Of a stretch of 32,807 bases of DNA, positions 1 through 9,189 are shown piece by piece. The notes under the pieces were generated by a model. That model did no database searches. It was not told the origin of the DNA and worked only from the letters and a program-made list of their open reading frames with translations. Source of the DNA: Lysobacterales bacterium (GTDB lineage: Bacteria; Pseudomonadota; Gammaproteobacteria; Xanthomonadales; S139-57); contig WFUE01000106.1 of NCBI GenBank assembly GCA_015485125.1, forward strand, positions 1 through 32,807, read 5' to 3'. The translations under genes were made by a program, and so were the position numbers. Position 1 is the stretch's first letter. Each line of letters begins with the position of its first letter.

Positions 1-1122
1 GACAGCCAGCAGATGGCACTGCGCCTGGCGCGACTGCAAACCCTGCCCCGGCTGTACCAGAAGCTGGATGGTGCGTGGTGGCACAAACAACTGGAGAACC
101 AGCAACAGCAGGGTACGGAAGATGAACTGCTGGCCGGGCGTATTCGACAATTACTGGATGAAGGCTACAACTTCATGGCCCAGATGCAGTTGACACGGCC
201 TGAAGGTGCCAATGCACAGGAACGCTTTGAACAGGTGCTGGCCCTGGATCCAGAAAATTCTAAAGCAAAAAAAGGCTTGCAAAAGGTTCTTGAGAAATTG
301 CTGGAACTTGCGGACAAGGCCATGGAAGCCGAGGATCTGGCCCGGGCGTCCCGCTATCTGAAAAGTGCACGCGGGCTGGGATTCTCATCCGATTTACTGA
401 AAACCGCAGAAGAGAAACTGGCGCATCTACAGGAAAAGCGAACGTACGCCGAACCATCCGGAAGCGAGCAAACGGTCAGCACGCGCTTGCCTGCGGATAT
501 CCCCGCCTTGTTGGCTTATGCGGAGCAACACAAGCGGCGACAACCCGAGCAGGCCATCCAGGCCTGGCGTGCGGTCTTGCGTCAGGATCCTGCCAATCTG
601 GAGGCCAGCGATGCCCTGACACGCATGGCACAGGCACTGGCACTGGATGCGGAGTTTTTGCTGGAACAGGAGGATGTGCCAGAAGCGCAGAAACGTCTGC
701 AATGGGCCATGCTGGCTGACCCCGAACACCCCGACGTCAAATCCGTACGGAGAAAGTTCAAACGGATCAGGCAAGCGCAGCAGGTGCAACAGAAGAGCTC
801 GAACGACGATGTATCACAGCTGAAGCAGGCGGCTCAGGCACAGCGATTGTTGAACCGCGCCCAGTCCACCGAGCGTCTGGAAGAAATGAAAGCACTGGAG
901 CAGGAACTGGCGACAATCGGCAATCACTCCGAACGCATTGAACAGGCCATGAACCAACGCGCACAACAGCGTATCGAGCAATTGTTGCAGGCCAACGATT
1001 TGCAACAGGCCGATGCCTGGTTGCAATGGCTGGAGCATAGGGAAGGAGGCACCGCGGCGGCCGCGCCTCTGCGCCTGCGCTGGCGAGCCAAAATGGCGGA
1101 AGCTTCAGATACCGGCCAATAA
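1..1122 (+). CDS. TPR-like/helical repeat protein, 5' end truncated by the window edge
   Basis: Frame is open to base 1 (gac agc cag cag precede ATG 13). Helical repeats such as 'AQERFEQVLALDPENSKAKKGLQKVLEKLLELADKAMEAEDLARASRYLKSA' and 'QAIQAWRAVLRQDPANLEASDALTRMAQALALDAEFLL' resemble tetratricopeptide repeats. Confidence 0.7.
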   Translation, partial: DSQQMALRLARLQTLPRLYQKLDGAWWHKQLENQQQQGTEDELLAGRIRQLLDEGYNFMAQMQLTRPEGANAQERFEQVLALDPENSKAKKGLQKVLEKLLELADKAMEAEDLARASRYLKSARGLGFSSDLLKTAEEKLAHLQEKRTYAEPSGSEQTVSTRLPADIPALLAYAEQHKRRQPEQAIQAWRAVLRQDPANLEASDALTRMAQALALDAEFLLEQEDVPEAQKRLQWAMLADPEHPDVKSVRRKFKRIRQAQQVQQKSSNDDVSQLKQAAQAQRLLNRAQSTERLEEMKALEQELATIGNHSERIEQAMNQRAQQRIEQLLQANDLQQADAWLQWLEHREGGTAAAAPLRLRWRAKMAEASDTGQ

Positions 1123-3045
1123 CGCGTAGCGCACCATTTCCGTGTAAATATCTTCCAGCGGATTGCCCTTGGCCCGGGCAATCACCCAGGCGCGCGCTGT
1201 CAATTCAGCGGCCTCGGCATAATTGCCACGCTCAGCCTGTAACCGGGCCTTTTCCAGGTGGCCTTTTTCGCTGTTGCTCAGTGTAGCCACCAGTTCATCA
1301 CTCATGGCATCCGCCACTTCCTGCAACAAATCCTTGAGCATCTCCGAGTCGCTGGGCAAATCGGCAATCTTCAGTGGCTTGTTGAAACTGCCCAGTTGCA
1401 CCCCTTCCGAGGAAACATCCGTCAGGGTCTTTTCCCGGCTGATGGTGCTGGTCTTGATGATTTTGGCACTGGCCGCATCGATCAGTCGATAGCTGGCAGA
1501 CAGCACCGCCGTATTCTTGTGCAGGGTGATGGCATAGCGCACGTCTTCAAATACGGGCTGCTGCAGGGTTTTCGGGGGCTCGGGCAGCTTTTTGCGCTTG
1601 CGGTTGTTCTGCCAGGCCTGCCAGTCCGGATTGGAAATTTCACGGGTGCCGGTTTGTACCCGCTCGGTCTGGAAAGTTTGCTTTTCCGAATGCTCCACAT
1701 TGGCATCAAGGATATTGCCCTGAACCAGAAAATCTGCCGGCGCAATACTCATGGCACGATTGTTTTTGCCGGCATCCAGCGCCCGTTCACGAATAATGGC
1801 TTCCAGCTCATCCCGTTCCACCATGCGTACATCATGAGGGATACGCTGGAGCAGGATGCTGGTCAATGCCGCAGACAAAGCAGCACCCAGCCCCTGGTGT
1901 TCGGACGTAGCCTTGAACGGGCTGATACTCAGGCGATGGATGGCCTGATTCAGCGTGGCTTCTGCCGGGCGCTGAATCTTGGCTTCCATGGTTTCGGGGT
2001 GGGGGTGTATCTGTTGCAACATGAGCAGATAAGTCAGTTGCAGGCCAGGCAAGCCTTCCTGATTGGCGCGCACCGCCAGGGTCTGCAAAGCCTTGCGCAA
2101 GGGCGCTTCCCAATCCTGAGTCGTAGTCAATGGCTGTCCGGCCATCAGTAGAATTTCCCGTGCCTGTTGATAGTGCTCCCAGGCTTCAACCCAGTTTTCA
2201 CCCTTCAGCGCGGCTTGGCCTCGGTCAGCATGATATTGCGCCAGGGCGGCGATCTGCGTGGCCAGATTGCGGATGACGGACTGGCCGGCCTCCCCCAGTG
2301 CCATCAGCTGTCGCAGATTTTCCAGGGCCTGTTGCGGTTGCCCGTCCTCCAGCGCCTGTTCAAAGGCATTCGCCAGCAGGGCAGCCTGTGCCTGTTGATG
2401 GAGACGCAGCAATTGCGGATGGGAAGGCAGTTCCTGCAAAGCAGCGGCAAGCAATTCCTCCGCGGCCGGGTACTGATACTGCTGTATCAGTTCGCTTACC
2501 TGCTGGCGAATGGCCGCCACGTACTGGTTTTCCACATCTTCCTGCATCAGTTCCATGCGTTGCCCGCTCAGGGCTTCCAGCCTGGCCAGCTGTTGCAGGC
2601 GTTTTTTCAACAGCATCGGGTCGGTTTGCTGCAGGGCCAGTTGCTGATCGGCCAGGGCCAGTTCGGTTTTTTGCCGTTCCTTTTTCAGCCAGGAAGAAAA
2701 ATCGGCCGCTTGACGGGTATCCAGTTTTTGCAGGCGTTCGATCAGTGGCAGCCCTTGTTCCAGGCGGAATACAGGAATATGCCCACCGGTCCGCTCGCGC
2801 TCACTTTCCTGCTGAAACCGGCCAGCCAGCGCACGCGCCAGTTTCTGTTGCAATTGCTGGATCTGGGTGTTCAGACGGGTATCACCCGGTAATTGTTGCT
2901 GACGGGCTTGCATCTCGTGCAACAGTTTTTCCATCTGCTCGACCGTGTTGGCCTGTGCCAGCGTGTGTTCATCGTAAACGGGGGTGCTGGGGCCGCAACC
3001 GGACAGCAGGGTGAATACAAGCAGTACAAGCAAGCTCAGGCGCAT
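1105..3045 (-). CDS. Lipoprotein with helical N-terminal region and CsgG-like domain
   Basis: Signal peptide and lipobox MRLSLLVLLVFTLLSGC. Central region 'RLSISPFKATSEHQGLGAALSAALTSILLQRIPHDVRMVERDELEAIIRERAL...ADFLVQGNILDANVEHSEK' and '...YRLIDAASAKIIKTSTISREKTL' resembles CsgG/curli-secretion-type lipoproteins. Confidence 0.75.
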   Translation of the reverse strand: MRLSLLVLLVFTLLSGCGPSTPVYDEHTLAQANTVEQMEKLLHEMQARQQQLPGDTRLNTQIQQLQQKLARALAGRFQQESERERTGGHIPVFRLEQGLPLIERLQKLDTRQAADFSSWLKKERQKTELALADQQLALQQTDPMLLKKRLQQLARLEALSGQRMELMQEDVENQYVAAIRQQVSELIQQYQYPAAEELLAAALQELPSHPQLLRLHQQAQAALLANAFEQALEDGQPQQALENLRQLMALGEAGQSVIRNLATQIAALAQYHADRGQAALKGENWVEAWEHYQQAREILLMAGQPLTTTQDWEAPLRKALQTLAVRANQEGLPGLQLTYLLMLQQIHPHPETMEAKIQRPAEATLNQAIHRLSISPFKATSEHQGLGAALSAALTSILLQRIPHDVRMVERDELEAIIRERALDAGKNNRAMSIAPADFLVQGNILDANVEHSEKQTFQTERVQTGTREISNPDWQAWQNNRKRKKLPEPPKTLQQPVFEDVRYAITLHKNTAVLSASYRLIDAASAKIIKTSTISREKTLTDVSSEGVQLGSFNKPLKIADLPSDSEMLKDLLQEVADAMSDELVATLSNSEKGHLEKARLQAERGNYAEAAELTARAWVIARAKGNPLEDIYTEMVRYALLAGI

Positions 3046-3083
3046 GGCGGGCGGTTGTCCTGTTTAGGTGTTGGATGAAAAGG

Positions 3084-3089
3084 ATTATA
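3084..3089 (-). promoter_or_regulatory. Candidate -10 element (TATAAT) for the CsgG-like lipoprotein gene
   Basis: Minus strand reads TTTGTATAATCC about 40 nt upstream of the ATG at 3045; no convincing -35. Confidence 0.4.
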
Positions 3090-3120
3090 CAAAGTCTTCC
3101 GGTTCACGGTGGCATGCCCA

Positions 3121-4821
3121 TCAATTTCTTTCGGGAAGAATCAGCCCCATGGCCTCCAGTTTGAGCAGGATGCGCTGCACGGCCTGTTCGGGCGACATTT
3201 GTTGGGTATCCAGGCGCAGCTCCGGGTTTTCCGGTACTTCATAGGGGTCGGAAATGCCGGTGAAATGCTGGATCTTGCCGGCTCGGGCGGCTGCATAGAG
3301 GCCCTTGCGATCCCGTTGTTCGCAGACCTCCAGTGGTGTGCTGATATGGACTTCGATGAACGCACCGTAGTGCTGGATCATTTCCCGTACTTCCTGTCGG
3401 GTGGCGGTGTACGGGGCGATGGGAGCGCAGATGGCCACCCCCCGGTTCTTGGTGATCTCGCTGGCCACAAAACCGATACGGCGCACGTTCAGTTCTCGGT
3501 GTTCGCGGCTGAAGCCCAATTCACTGGACAAGTGCTTGCGGACGATGTCCCCATCCAGCAGGGTGACAGGCCGGTTGCCTTCTTCCAGCAGGCGGATCAT
3601 CAAGGCATTGGCCAGGGTGGATTTTCCCGCCCCGGAAAGGCCGGTGAAAAAGACGGTGAATCCCTGCTGATGACGTGGAGGATAGCGCTTGCGCAGTTCG
3701 GCCATGACCTCGGGCCAGGAAAACCATTCCGGCACCTCCAGCCCCTGTTCCAGCCGGCTGCGCAACTCCGTGCCGGACAATTCCAGCACTTCATCCTTCT
3801 CGCCGATTTCCTCTTCCGTACAATACCGCCCCTTGCCCGGCACCCAGGCGACTTTCTTGAATGGCACCAGTTCGATGCCGATTTCTTCCGCATGCCGTTC
3901 CACGAGCACCTGTGCGGCATACGGGTCATACCAGGGGGTGCCATCCGGCCGCATGCCAGGGCCGGCATGGTCGCGGCCCACGATGAAATGCGTACAAGCG
4001 TAATTCTTGCGGATCATGGCATGCCAAAGCGCTTCACGCGGGCCAGCCATGCGCATGGCCAGTGGTAGCAGGCTGAGCATGGCGGTATGCGCGGGGTAGC
4101 GGGGCAGGAGCCTTTCGTAGCAGCGTACTCGGGTGAAATGATCCACATCTCCGGGGCGGGTCTGCCCAACCACGGGATGAATCAGCAGATTCGCTTCGGC
4201 TTGTCGTGCCGCACGGGTCGTCAGCTCGAGATGGGCGCGATGCATGGGGTTTCTGGTCTGAAAGGCGACAATACGGTCCCACCCCATGCGCTGAAACAGT
4301 TTATGCAGTTCCTGCGGTGTATGGCGCAAGTGCATGAAATCATAGTGATTGGGCAGTTGAATGCCCTGTAATTTTCCTCCAAGATAACAGGGATGCTTTC
4401 GCAGCAGTTGAGCCACGCCGGGGTGGGCGTTATCCTCTGTGCCGAACACGGCAAGGGCTTCCCGCTTCCGATCGGGATGCCAGGCGTCGGTGATTTCCAG
4501 AATGGCCAGTGTCATGCCTTCCGGCTCCAGCAAGGCCAGATGACCGGCTTCTCGGGCGGCTTCCATGGTGGTTTCTGGTACATCCAGCGTGATGGGCATG
4601 GGCCAGAGTTGTTCATTGGCCAGCCGCATGTCAGTAAGTACCCGCTCGTAATCATCGCGGCCCATGAATCCTTGCAAGGGTGAAAAACCGCCATTGAGCA
4701 GCAATTCCACATCACAGAGTTGTTGCCGGGTCAATGTCCAGGCTGGAAGGGTCATGGCCCGCTTTTGAGCGGCTGTCCTGCCTGTTTCAGGCAATAGAAG
4801 CGTTGCCGGTGGTGTATGCAT
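3121..4821 (-). CDS. Bifunctional sulfate adenylyltransferase / adenylylsulfate kinase
   Basis: N-terminal ATP sulfurylase motifs 'QTRNPMHRAHLELT' and 'VGRDHAGPGMRPDGTPWYDPY'; C-terminal APS kinase with P-loop 'FFTGLSGAGKSTLANAL' and 'LDGDIVRKHLSSELGFSREHRELNVRRIGFVA'. Confidence 0.95.
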   Translation of the reverse strand: MHTPPATLLLPETGRTAAQKRAMTLPAWTLTRQQLCDVELLLNGGFSPLQGFMGRDDYERVLTDMRLANEQLWPMPITLDVPETTMEAAREAGHLALLEPEGMTLAILEITDAWHPDRKREALAVFGTEDNAHPGVAQLLRKHPCYLGGKLQGIQLPNHYDFMHLRHTPQELHKLFQRMGWDRIVAFQTRNPMHRAHLELTTRAARQAEANLLIHPVVGQTRPGDVDHFTRVRCYERLLPRYPAHTAMLSLLPLAMRMAGPREALWHAMIRKNYACTHFIVGRDHAGPGMRPDGTPWYDPYAAQVLVERHAEEIGIELVPFKKVAWVPGKGRYCTEEEIGEKDEVLELSGTELRSRLEQGLEVPEWFSWPEVMAELRKRYPPRHQQGFTVFFTGLSGAGKSTLANALMIRLLEEGNRPVTLLDGDIVRKHLSSELGFSREHRELNVRRIGFVASEITKNRGVAICAPIAPYTATRQEVREMIQHYGAFIEVHISTPLEVCEQRDRKGLYAAARAGKIQHFTGISDPYEVPENPELRLDTQQMSPEQAVQRILLKLEAMGLILPERN

Positions 4822-4839
4822 GCTGGGGATCCCTGGATT

Positions 4840-6732
4840 TTATTCTTGGCTCAAGGCATGTTCCTGTTCTTCCAGCGCCGCCGTTTGCTCCAGCCACTGG
4901 TTTTCCTTTTCCTGGAGTTGTTGCCGTAGCTGTCCTTGTTCCTGCAAAAGTGGCTGTAGGCGGGGGCTGTTTTCAACAGTGTACAGTGTTTCATCCAGCA
5001 ACTGTGTTTCGATTTTTTGCAATGCAGTCTGCAAGCGGTCCATGTCCTTTTCCAGCTGTTGGCACTGTTTTTTCAAGGGTTGCAGTTGTGCGCGAATCCG
5101 TGCCGCACGCTTGCGCCGTTCTCGTGCCGAGTGTTCGACTTTGTCACTTTTTCCTGAATCCGCTTCGTGCGTGCGGCGCATGTGCTGGAGCCAGTCTTCC
5201 AGATTGCCGGGCCAGGCTTCCACCCGTCCGTGATCGATGTGCAGATAGTGATCGCAGCACAGTTGCAGCAGGTGCCGGTCGTGGGAAATCAGCAATACGG
5301 CCCCATCGAAATCGTTCAGCGCCAGGGCCAGGGCTTCCCGGGTTTCCATGTCCAGATGGTTGGTGGGCTCATCCAGCAGCAGCAGATTGGGCCGCTGCAG
5401 AATCACCAGAGCCAGCGCCAGGCGTGCACGCTCACCACCGGAATATTCGGCCACCGGTTGTTCCGATTTTGTCTTGCTGAACTGGAACCGGCCCAGATAA
5501 TCCCAGCACTGCTGTTCCGACCACGATGGTTGTTGCCGCTGCACATGTGAACGGGCACTGTCTTCCAGATGCAGGCGGTCCATCTGGTGCTGGGCAAAGT
5601 AGCCTACCTGCAAGCCCTTGGCTGGAAAACATTGCCCGGCCAGTGGTTGCAGTTCTCCGGCCAGTGTGCGCATGAGGGTGGACTTGCCCGCGCCATTGGG
5701 CCCCAGCAGGCCCAGCTTCTGACCAGGCAGCAAGGTCAGACGGATATTCCGCAATACCGGGTTTGCGTCATCCCAGCCCAGACTGACTTCATCCAGCTTG
5801 ATCAGGGTTGCCGGTTGCCTGTCTGGCTGCGGGAAATCGAAGACCAGCCGTCGCCGGCCGCTTTCCAACAGCACGGGTGCGAGTTTTTCCAGGGCCTTGA
5901 GCCGGCTTTGTGCCTGCTTGGCTTTGCTGGCCTTGGCACGAAAACGGCGTACGAAATCTGCCATGTGTGCCCGTTCTGCTTCGGTTTTTTCAGCTTGTTT
6001 CTGTAGCAGGCGCTGTTGCTCCAGCCGCTTGTGCTCACTTTGGCTGTAGTTACCGCGAAACAGGCGCAGTTTCCGGTTTTCCAGGTGCAGTACATGGTCA
6101 CAGACCGCGTCGAGGAACTGGCGGTCGTGAGAGATCAGCAACAGGGTGCCGCTGTAGCGTTGCAGCCATTGTTCCAGCCAGAGCACGGTTTCCATATCCA
6201 GGTGGTTGGTGGGTTCGTCCAGCAGCAGCAGATCCGACCGGCACAGCAAAGCCTGAGCGAGGTTGAGACGCATGCGCCAGCCACCGGAAAAATCCTGAAC
6301 CGGTTTATGGATGTCCGCATCGGCAAACCCCAGACCATGTAGCAGGCGCGCGGCACGGGATTCGGTCTGCCAGCCGCCGATCTGTTCGAAACGTTCGTGT
6401 AGCGTGGCAATGGCGGCTTCCGGCAGCTGTGTGTCCCGCAGCTGCTTTCGCAGGGAAATCCATTCCGCATCACCCAGCAACACATGTTCCAGTGCACTGT
6501 GTGGCAGGGCCGGTGTTTCCTGGGCGACATGAGCGATGGTCCAGTCTTCCGGCAGGGTGCAGTACCCCTGATCGGGCTCCAGTTCACCGCGAATCAGTGC
6601 AAACAGGCTGGATTTGCCGGTACCATTGGCCCCCGTCAAGGCACAATGTTGCCCGGGATGCAGTTCAAAACTGGCATCCTCAATCAACAGCTGTCCGGCA
6701 CGCCGGAGATTCAGGTGTTCACAACGAAGCAT
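4840..6732 (-). CDS. ABC-F family ATP-binding protein (YheS/Uup-like)
   Basis: Two ABC cassettes: Walker A 'GANGTGKSS' and 'GPNGAGKST'; signatures 'FSGGWRMRLNLAQAL' and 'YSGGERARLALAL'; no TM segments; charged C-terminal coiled coil. Start chosen at MLRCEHLNLRRAG (6732), not the longer ORF start at 6789. Confidence 0.93.
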   Translation of the reverse strand: MLRCEHLNLRRAGQLLIEDASFELHPGQHCALTGANGTGKSSLFALIRGELEPDQGYCTLPEDWTIAHVAQETPALPHSALEHVLLGDAEWISLRKQLRDTQLPEAAIATLHERFEQIGGWQTESRAARLLHGLGFADADIHKPVQDFSGGWRMRLNLAQALLCRSDLLLLDEPTNHLDMETVLWLEQWLQRYSGTLLLISHDRQFLDAVCDHVLHLENRKLRLFRGNYSQSEHKRLEQQRLLQKQAEKTEAERAHMADFVRRFRAKASKAKQAQSRLKALEKLAPVLLESGRRRLVFDFPQPDRQPATLIKLDEVSLGWDDANPVLRNIRLTLLPGQKLGLLGPNGAGKSTLMRTLAGELQPLAGQCFPAKGLQVGYFAQHQMDRLHLEDSARSHVQRQQPSWSEQQCWDYLGRFQFSKTKSEQPVAEYSGGERARLALALVILQRPNLLLLDEPTNHLDMETREALALALNDFDGAVLLISHDRHLLQLCCDHYLHIDHGRVEAWPGNLEDWLQHMRRTHEADSGKSDKVEHSARERRKRAARIRAQLQPLKKQCQQLEKDMDRLQTALQKIETQLLDETLYTVENSPRLQPLLQEQGQLRQQLQEKENQWLEQTAALEEQEHALSQE

Positions 6733-6857
6733 GATAAACCGCGCATGGCAGGGGAGACGAATTGTCGCATGAGCCGCGGCCACACGCATCCCTGGAACAC
6801 ATATTCACCAGGCATGAGGAAACTTTGCAATGCGTTTTCGGGCAACTTTCCCACGGA

Positions 6858-6876
6858 TGCAGGGTCTGACCCTGCA
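6858..6876. repeat. 19-bp palindrome TGCAGGGTC-T-GACCCTGCA
   Basis: Perfect 9-bp arms around one central base in the divergent ABC-F/FKBP intergenic region. Confidence 0.7.
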
Positions 6877-6883
6877 GGCAGAT

Positions 6884-6912
6884 TTGCCAAGTGGGTGTTG
6901 AGGCGAGACAAT
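6884..6912 (+). promoter_or_regulatory. Candidate sigma70 promoter for the FKBP gene
   Basis: TTGCCA - 17 nt - GACAAT upstream of ATG 6964; inferred by eye. Confidence 0.35.
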
Positions 6913-6963
6913 AGCCAGCCGAATCGACCCGATTCTTTTTAAATTCAATCCAAGGAGAAAAGT

Positions 6964-7671
6964 ATGACCATCCTTCGCAAAGGGCTGCTGGCCCTATCGC
7001 TGAGTGCGGGTCTGGCCACCATGGCCGTGGCCGAACAAGCCAAGACCGAGAACCCACCCGTAGATCGCAAGGAGCTCAGTTACATGTTGGGTATGGATAT
7101 CGGCAACTCCCTGCGCCAGTTCAATGGCAAGTTTGATATCGATACCGTGGTGGAAGGCATGCGTGACGTGCTGGAAGGCAAGGACCTGAAAATGACCACT
7201 GAACAGGCCCGTGAAGTCAAGAAGGCCTTCTTTGCCCAGTTGCGCAAGGAAAAGGAAGAAGCCAAGGCTTCCGAAGCCAAGAAAAACCGTGAAGCCGGCC
7301 AGAAGTTCCTGGCTGAAAACGCCAAGCGGGCTGGTGTAAAAACCACCAAAAGCGGCTTGCAGTATGAAGTGATCAAGATGGGCGATGGTCCCAAGCCCAA
7401 GGCTACCGATCGCGTCAAGGTTCATTACAAGGGCACGCTGGTGGATGGTACCGAGTTCGACAGTTCCTACAAGCGTGGCCAGCCGGCCACTTTCGCGCTC
7501 AATGGTGTCATCAAGGGCTGGACGGAAGGTCTGCAACTGATGCCGGTGGGTTCCAAGTTCAAGCTCTACCTGCCACCAGAACTGGCCTATGGTTCTCGCG
7601 GCACGCCTGGCCCCATTGGTCCGGACAGCACGCTGATCTTTGAAGTGGAGTTGCTCGGTATCGAGAAGTAG
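6964..7671 (+). CDS. FKBP-type peptidyl-prolyl cis-trans isomerase, exported (Mip/FklB/FkpA type)
   Basis: Signal peptide [25 protein letters not shown]-terminal dimerisation helices; FKBP core '[62 protein letters not shown]'. SD AAGGAG at about 6952. Confidence 0.93.
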   Translation: MTILRKGLLALSLSAGLATMAVAEQAKTENPPVDRKELSYMLGMDIGNSLRQFNGKFDIDTVVEGMRDVLEGKDLKMTTEQAREVKKAFFAQLRKEKEEAKASEAKKNREAGQKFLAENAKRAGVKTTKSGLQYEVIKMGDGPKPKATDRVKVHYKGTLVDGTEFDSSYKRGQPATFALNGVIKGWTEGLQLMPVGSKFKLYLPPELAYGSRGTPGPIGPDSTLIFEVELLGIEK

Positions 7672-7688
7672 CGCCACGGCCAATTTCG

Positions 7689-7718
7689 AAAAAAGGCCGG
7701 AGCATTCCGGCCTTTTTT
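7689..7718 (+). terminator. Rho-independent terminator after the FKBP gene
   Basis: AAAAAAGGCCGG-agcatt-CCGGCCTTTTTT. Confidence 0.9.
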
Positions 7719-7753
7719 ATATACTCGCCATAGTCATTACCCTGGGGTTTGTT

Positions 7754-9088
7754 ATGAAAGTCACGATTTTTGGTTCAGGCTACGTGGGGCTGGTTACCGG
7801 TGCCTGCCTGGCGGAAGCCGGACATCATGTGATGTGCGTGGATGTGGATGCGGAAAAAATTGCCTTGCTGAATGCCGGTGGCGTACCGATCTACGAACCG
7901 GGTCTGGATACCCTGATTGCCGAGGGCAGGGAGAACGGACGGCTGCAATTTACCACCAGCCCGGAACATGGCGTGGCTTTTGGTGAATTCCAGTTCATTG
8001 CCGTCGGCACGCCACCGGATGAAGATGGCAGTGCGGACCTGCAATATGTGCTGCAGGTGGCCAGCACCATCGGCCAGCACATGGATGAAGAAAAAATCAT
8101 TGTCGACAAATCCACGGTGCCGGTGGGCACGGGTGACAAGGTCAAGGCCTGCGTGGCTGAACAGTTGCAGAAGCGCGGCAAGGATCTGCCTTTTCATGTG
8201 GTTTCCAACCCCGAGTTTCTCAAGGAGGGCGCGGCCATCGCCGATGCGCGCAGGCCCGACCGGATCGTTGTGGGTGCGGAAAGTGAGGAAGCACACCAGC
8301 GCATGCGCCAGCTATATGCCCCCTTCAACCGCAACCACGACAAGATCGTGGCCATGGACATTCGCTCGGCAGAGCTGACGAAATACGCGGCCAATGCCAT
8401 GCTGGCCACCAAGATCAGCTTTATGAATGAAATCGCCAATCTGGCGGAACATCTGGGCGCGGATGTGGAAATGGTGCGTCAGGGCATCGGTTCCGATCCG
8501 CGTATCGGTTTTCATTTCATCTATCCGGGCACTGGCTATGGTGGTTCCTGTTTCCCCAAGGATGTGCAGGCCCTGAAACGCATGGCTGAACAGATCGGCT
8601 ACGAACCCCTGATGATGAAAGCGGTGGAAGCGGTCAACCAGCGGCAGAAAATGCGTCTGGTCGACAAGATTCATGCCTTTTTCGGGGAAGATCTTTCCGG
8701 CAAGGTCTTCGCTCTATGGGGCCTGGCGTTCAAGCCCAATACCGATGACATGCGGGAAGCGCCCAGCCGGGTCATCATGGAAGCATTGTGGCAGGCGGGT
8801 GCCCGGGTGCAGGCCTACGATCCGGAAGCCATGCAGGAATGCCGGCGCATCTATGGCGAACGCGAGGATCTGCAACTGTGCGAAAACCCGGATCAGGCTC
8901 TGGACGGTGCCGACGCGCTGCTGCTGGTTACGGAGTGGAAACGGTTCTGGAATCCGGACCCGGACAATCTGAAAAAACGGCTGAAGCAGCCGGTGGTCTT
9001 TGATGGCCGCAATATCTATGACCCGCGGCAGATGCGGGAAGCCGGTTTCCGCTACTTTGGCATCGGCCGGGGAGAGCGGCTGGTCTGA
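7754..9088 (+). CDS. ugd: UDP-glucose 6-dehydrogenase
   Basis: [32 protein letters not shown]; '[23 protein letters not shown]'; catalytic '[16 protein letters not shown]'; start set at ATG 7754 rather than 7640. Confidence 0.95.
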   Translation: MKVTIFGSGYVGLVTGACLAEAGHHVMCVDVDAEKIALLNAGGVPIYEPGLDTLIAEGRENGRLQFTTSPEHGVAFGEFQFIAVGTPPDEDGSADLQYVLQVASTIGQHMDEEKIIVDKSTVPVGTGDKVKACVAEQLQKRGKDLPFHVVSNPEFLKEGAAIADARRPDRIVVGAESEEAHQRMRQLYAPFNRNHDKIVAMDIRSAELTKYAANAMLATKISFMNEIANLAEHLGADVEMVRQGIGSDPRIGFHFIYPGTGYGGSCFPKDVQALKRMAEQIGYEPLMMKAVEAVNQRQKMRLVDKIHAFFGEDLSGKVFALWGLAFKPNTDDMREAPSRVIMEALWQAGARVQAYDPEAMQECRRIYGEREDLQLCENPDQALDGADALLLVTEWKRFWNPDPDNLKKRLKQPVVFDGRNIYDPRQMREAGFRYFGIGRGERLV

Positions 9089-9189
9089 TTCCCTGACCCG
9101 TGGGCACTGCTGCTATCCCTTTTGGGTAGTCTTTTTTGCCCGCAGGCGCTAGAATCCCCGGTTTCTCCCTTAGCACAGGTAGCAAAGCC

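Noticed and set aside
1258-2892. Plus-strand ORFs of 297, 241 and 238 aa
   Set aside because: Antisense shadows of the CsgG-like lipoprotein gene, which has a signal peptide and a domain match.
3109-4068. 319-aa plus-strand ORF
   Set aside because: Antisense to the Sat-CysC fusion; no domain features.
6994-7683. 229-aa minus-strand ORF
   Set aside because: Antisense to the FKBP gene; would also read through its terminator.
7640-7753. N-terminal extension of Ugd in the ORF track
   Set aside because: It overlaps the FKBP 3' end and the terminator; [12 protein letters not shown] at 7754 is the canonical start.
9113-9137. Possible terminator between ugd and the GCDH-like gene (CTATCCC-tttt-GGGTAG-TCTTTTTT)
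   Set aside because: Stem requires a bulge and is short; not convincing without a folding calculation.
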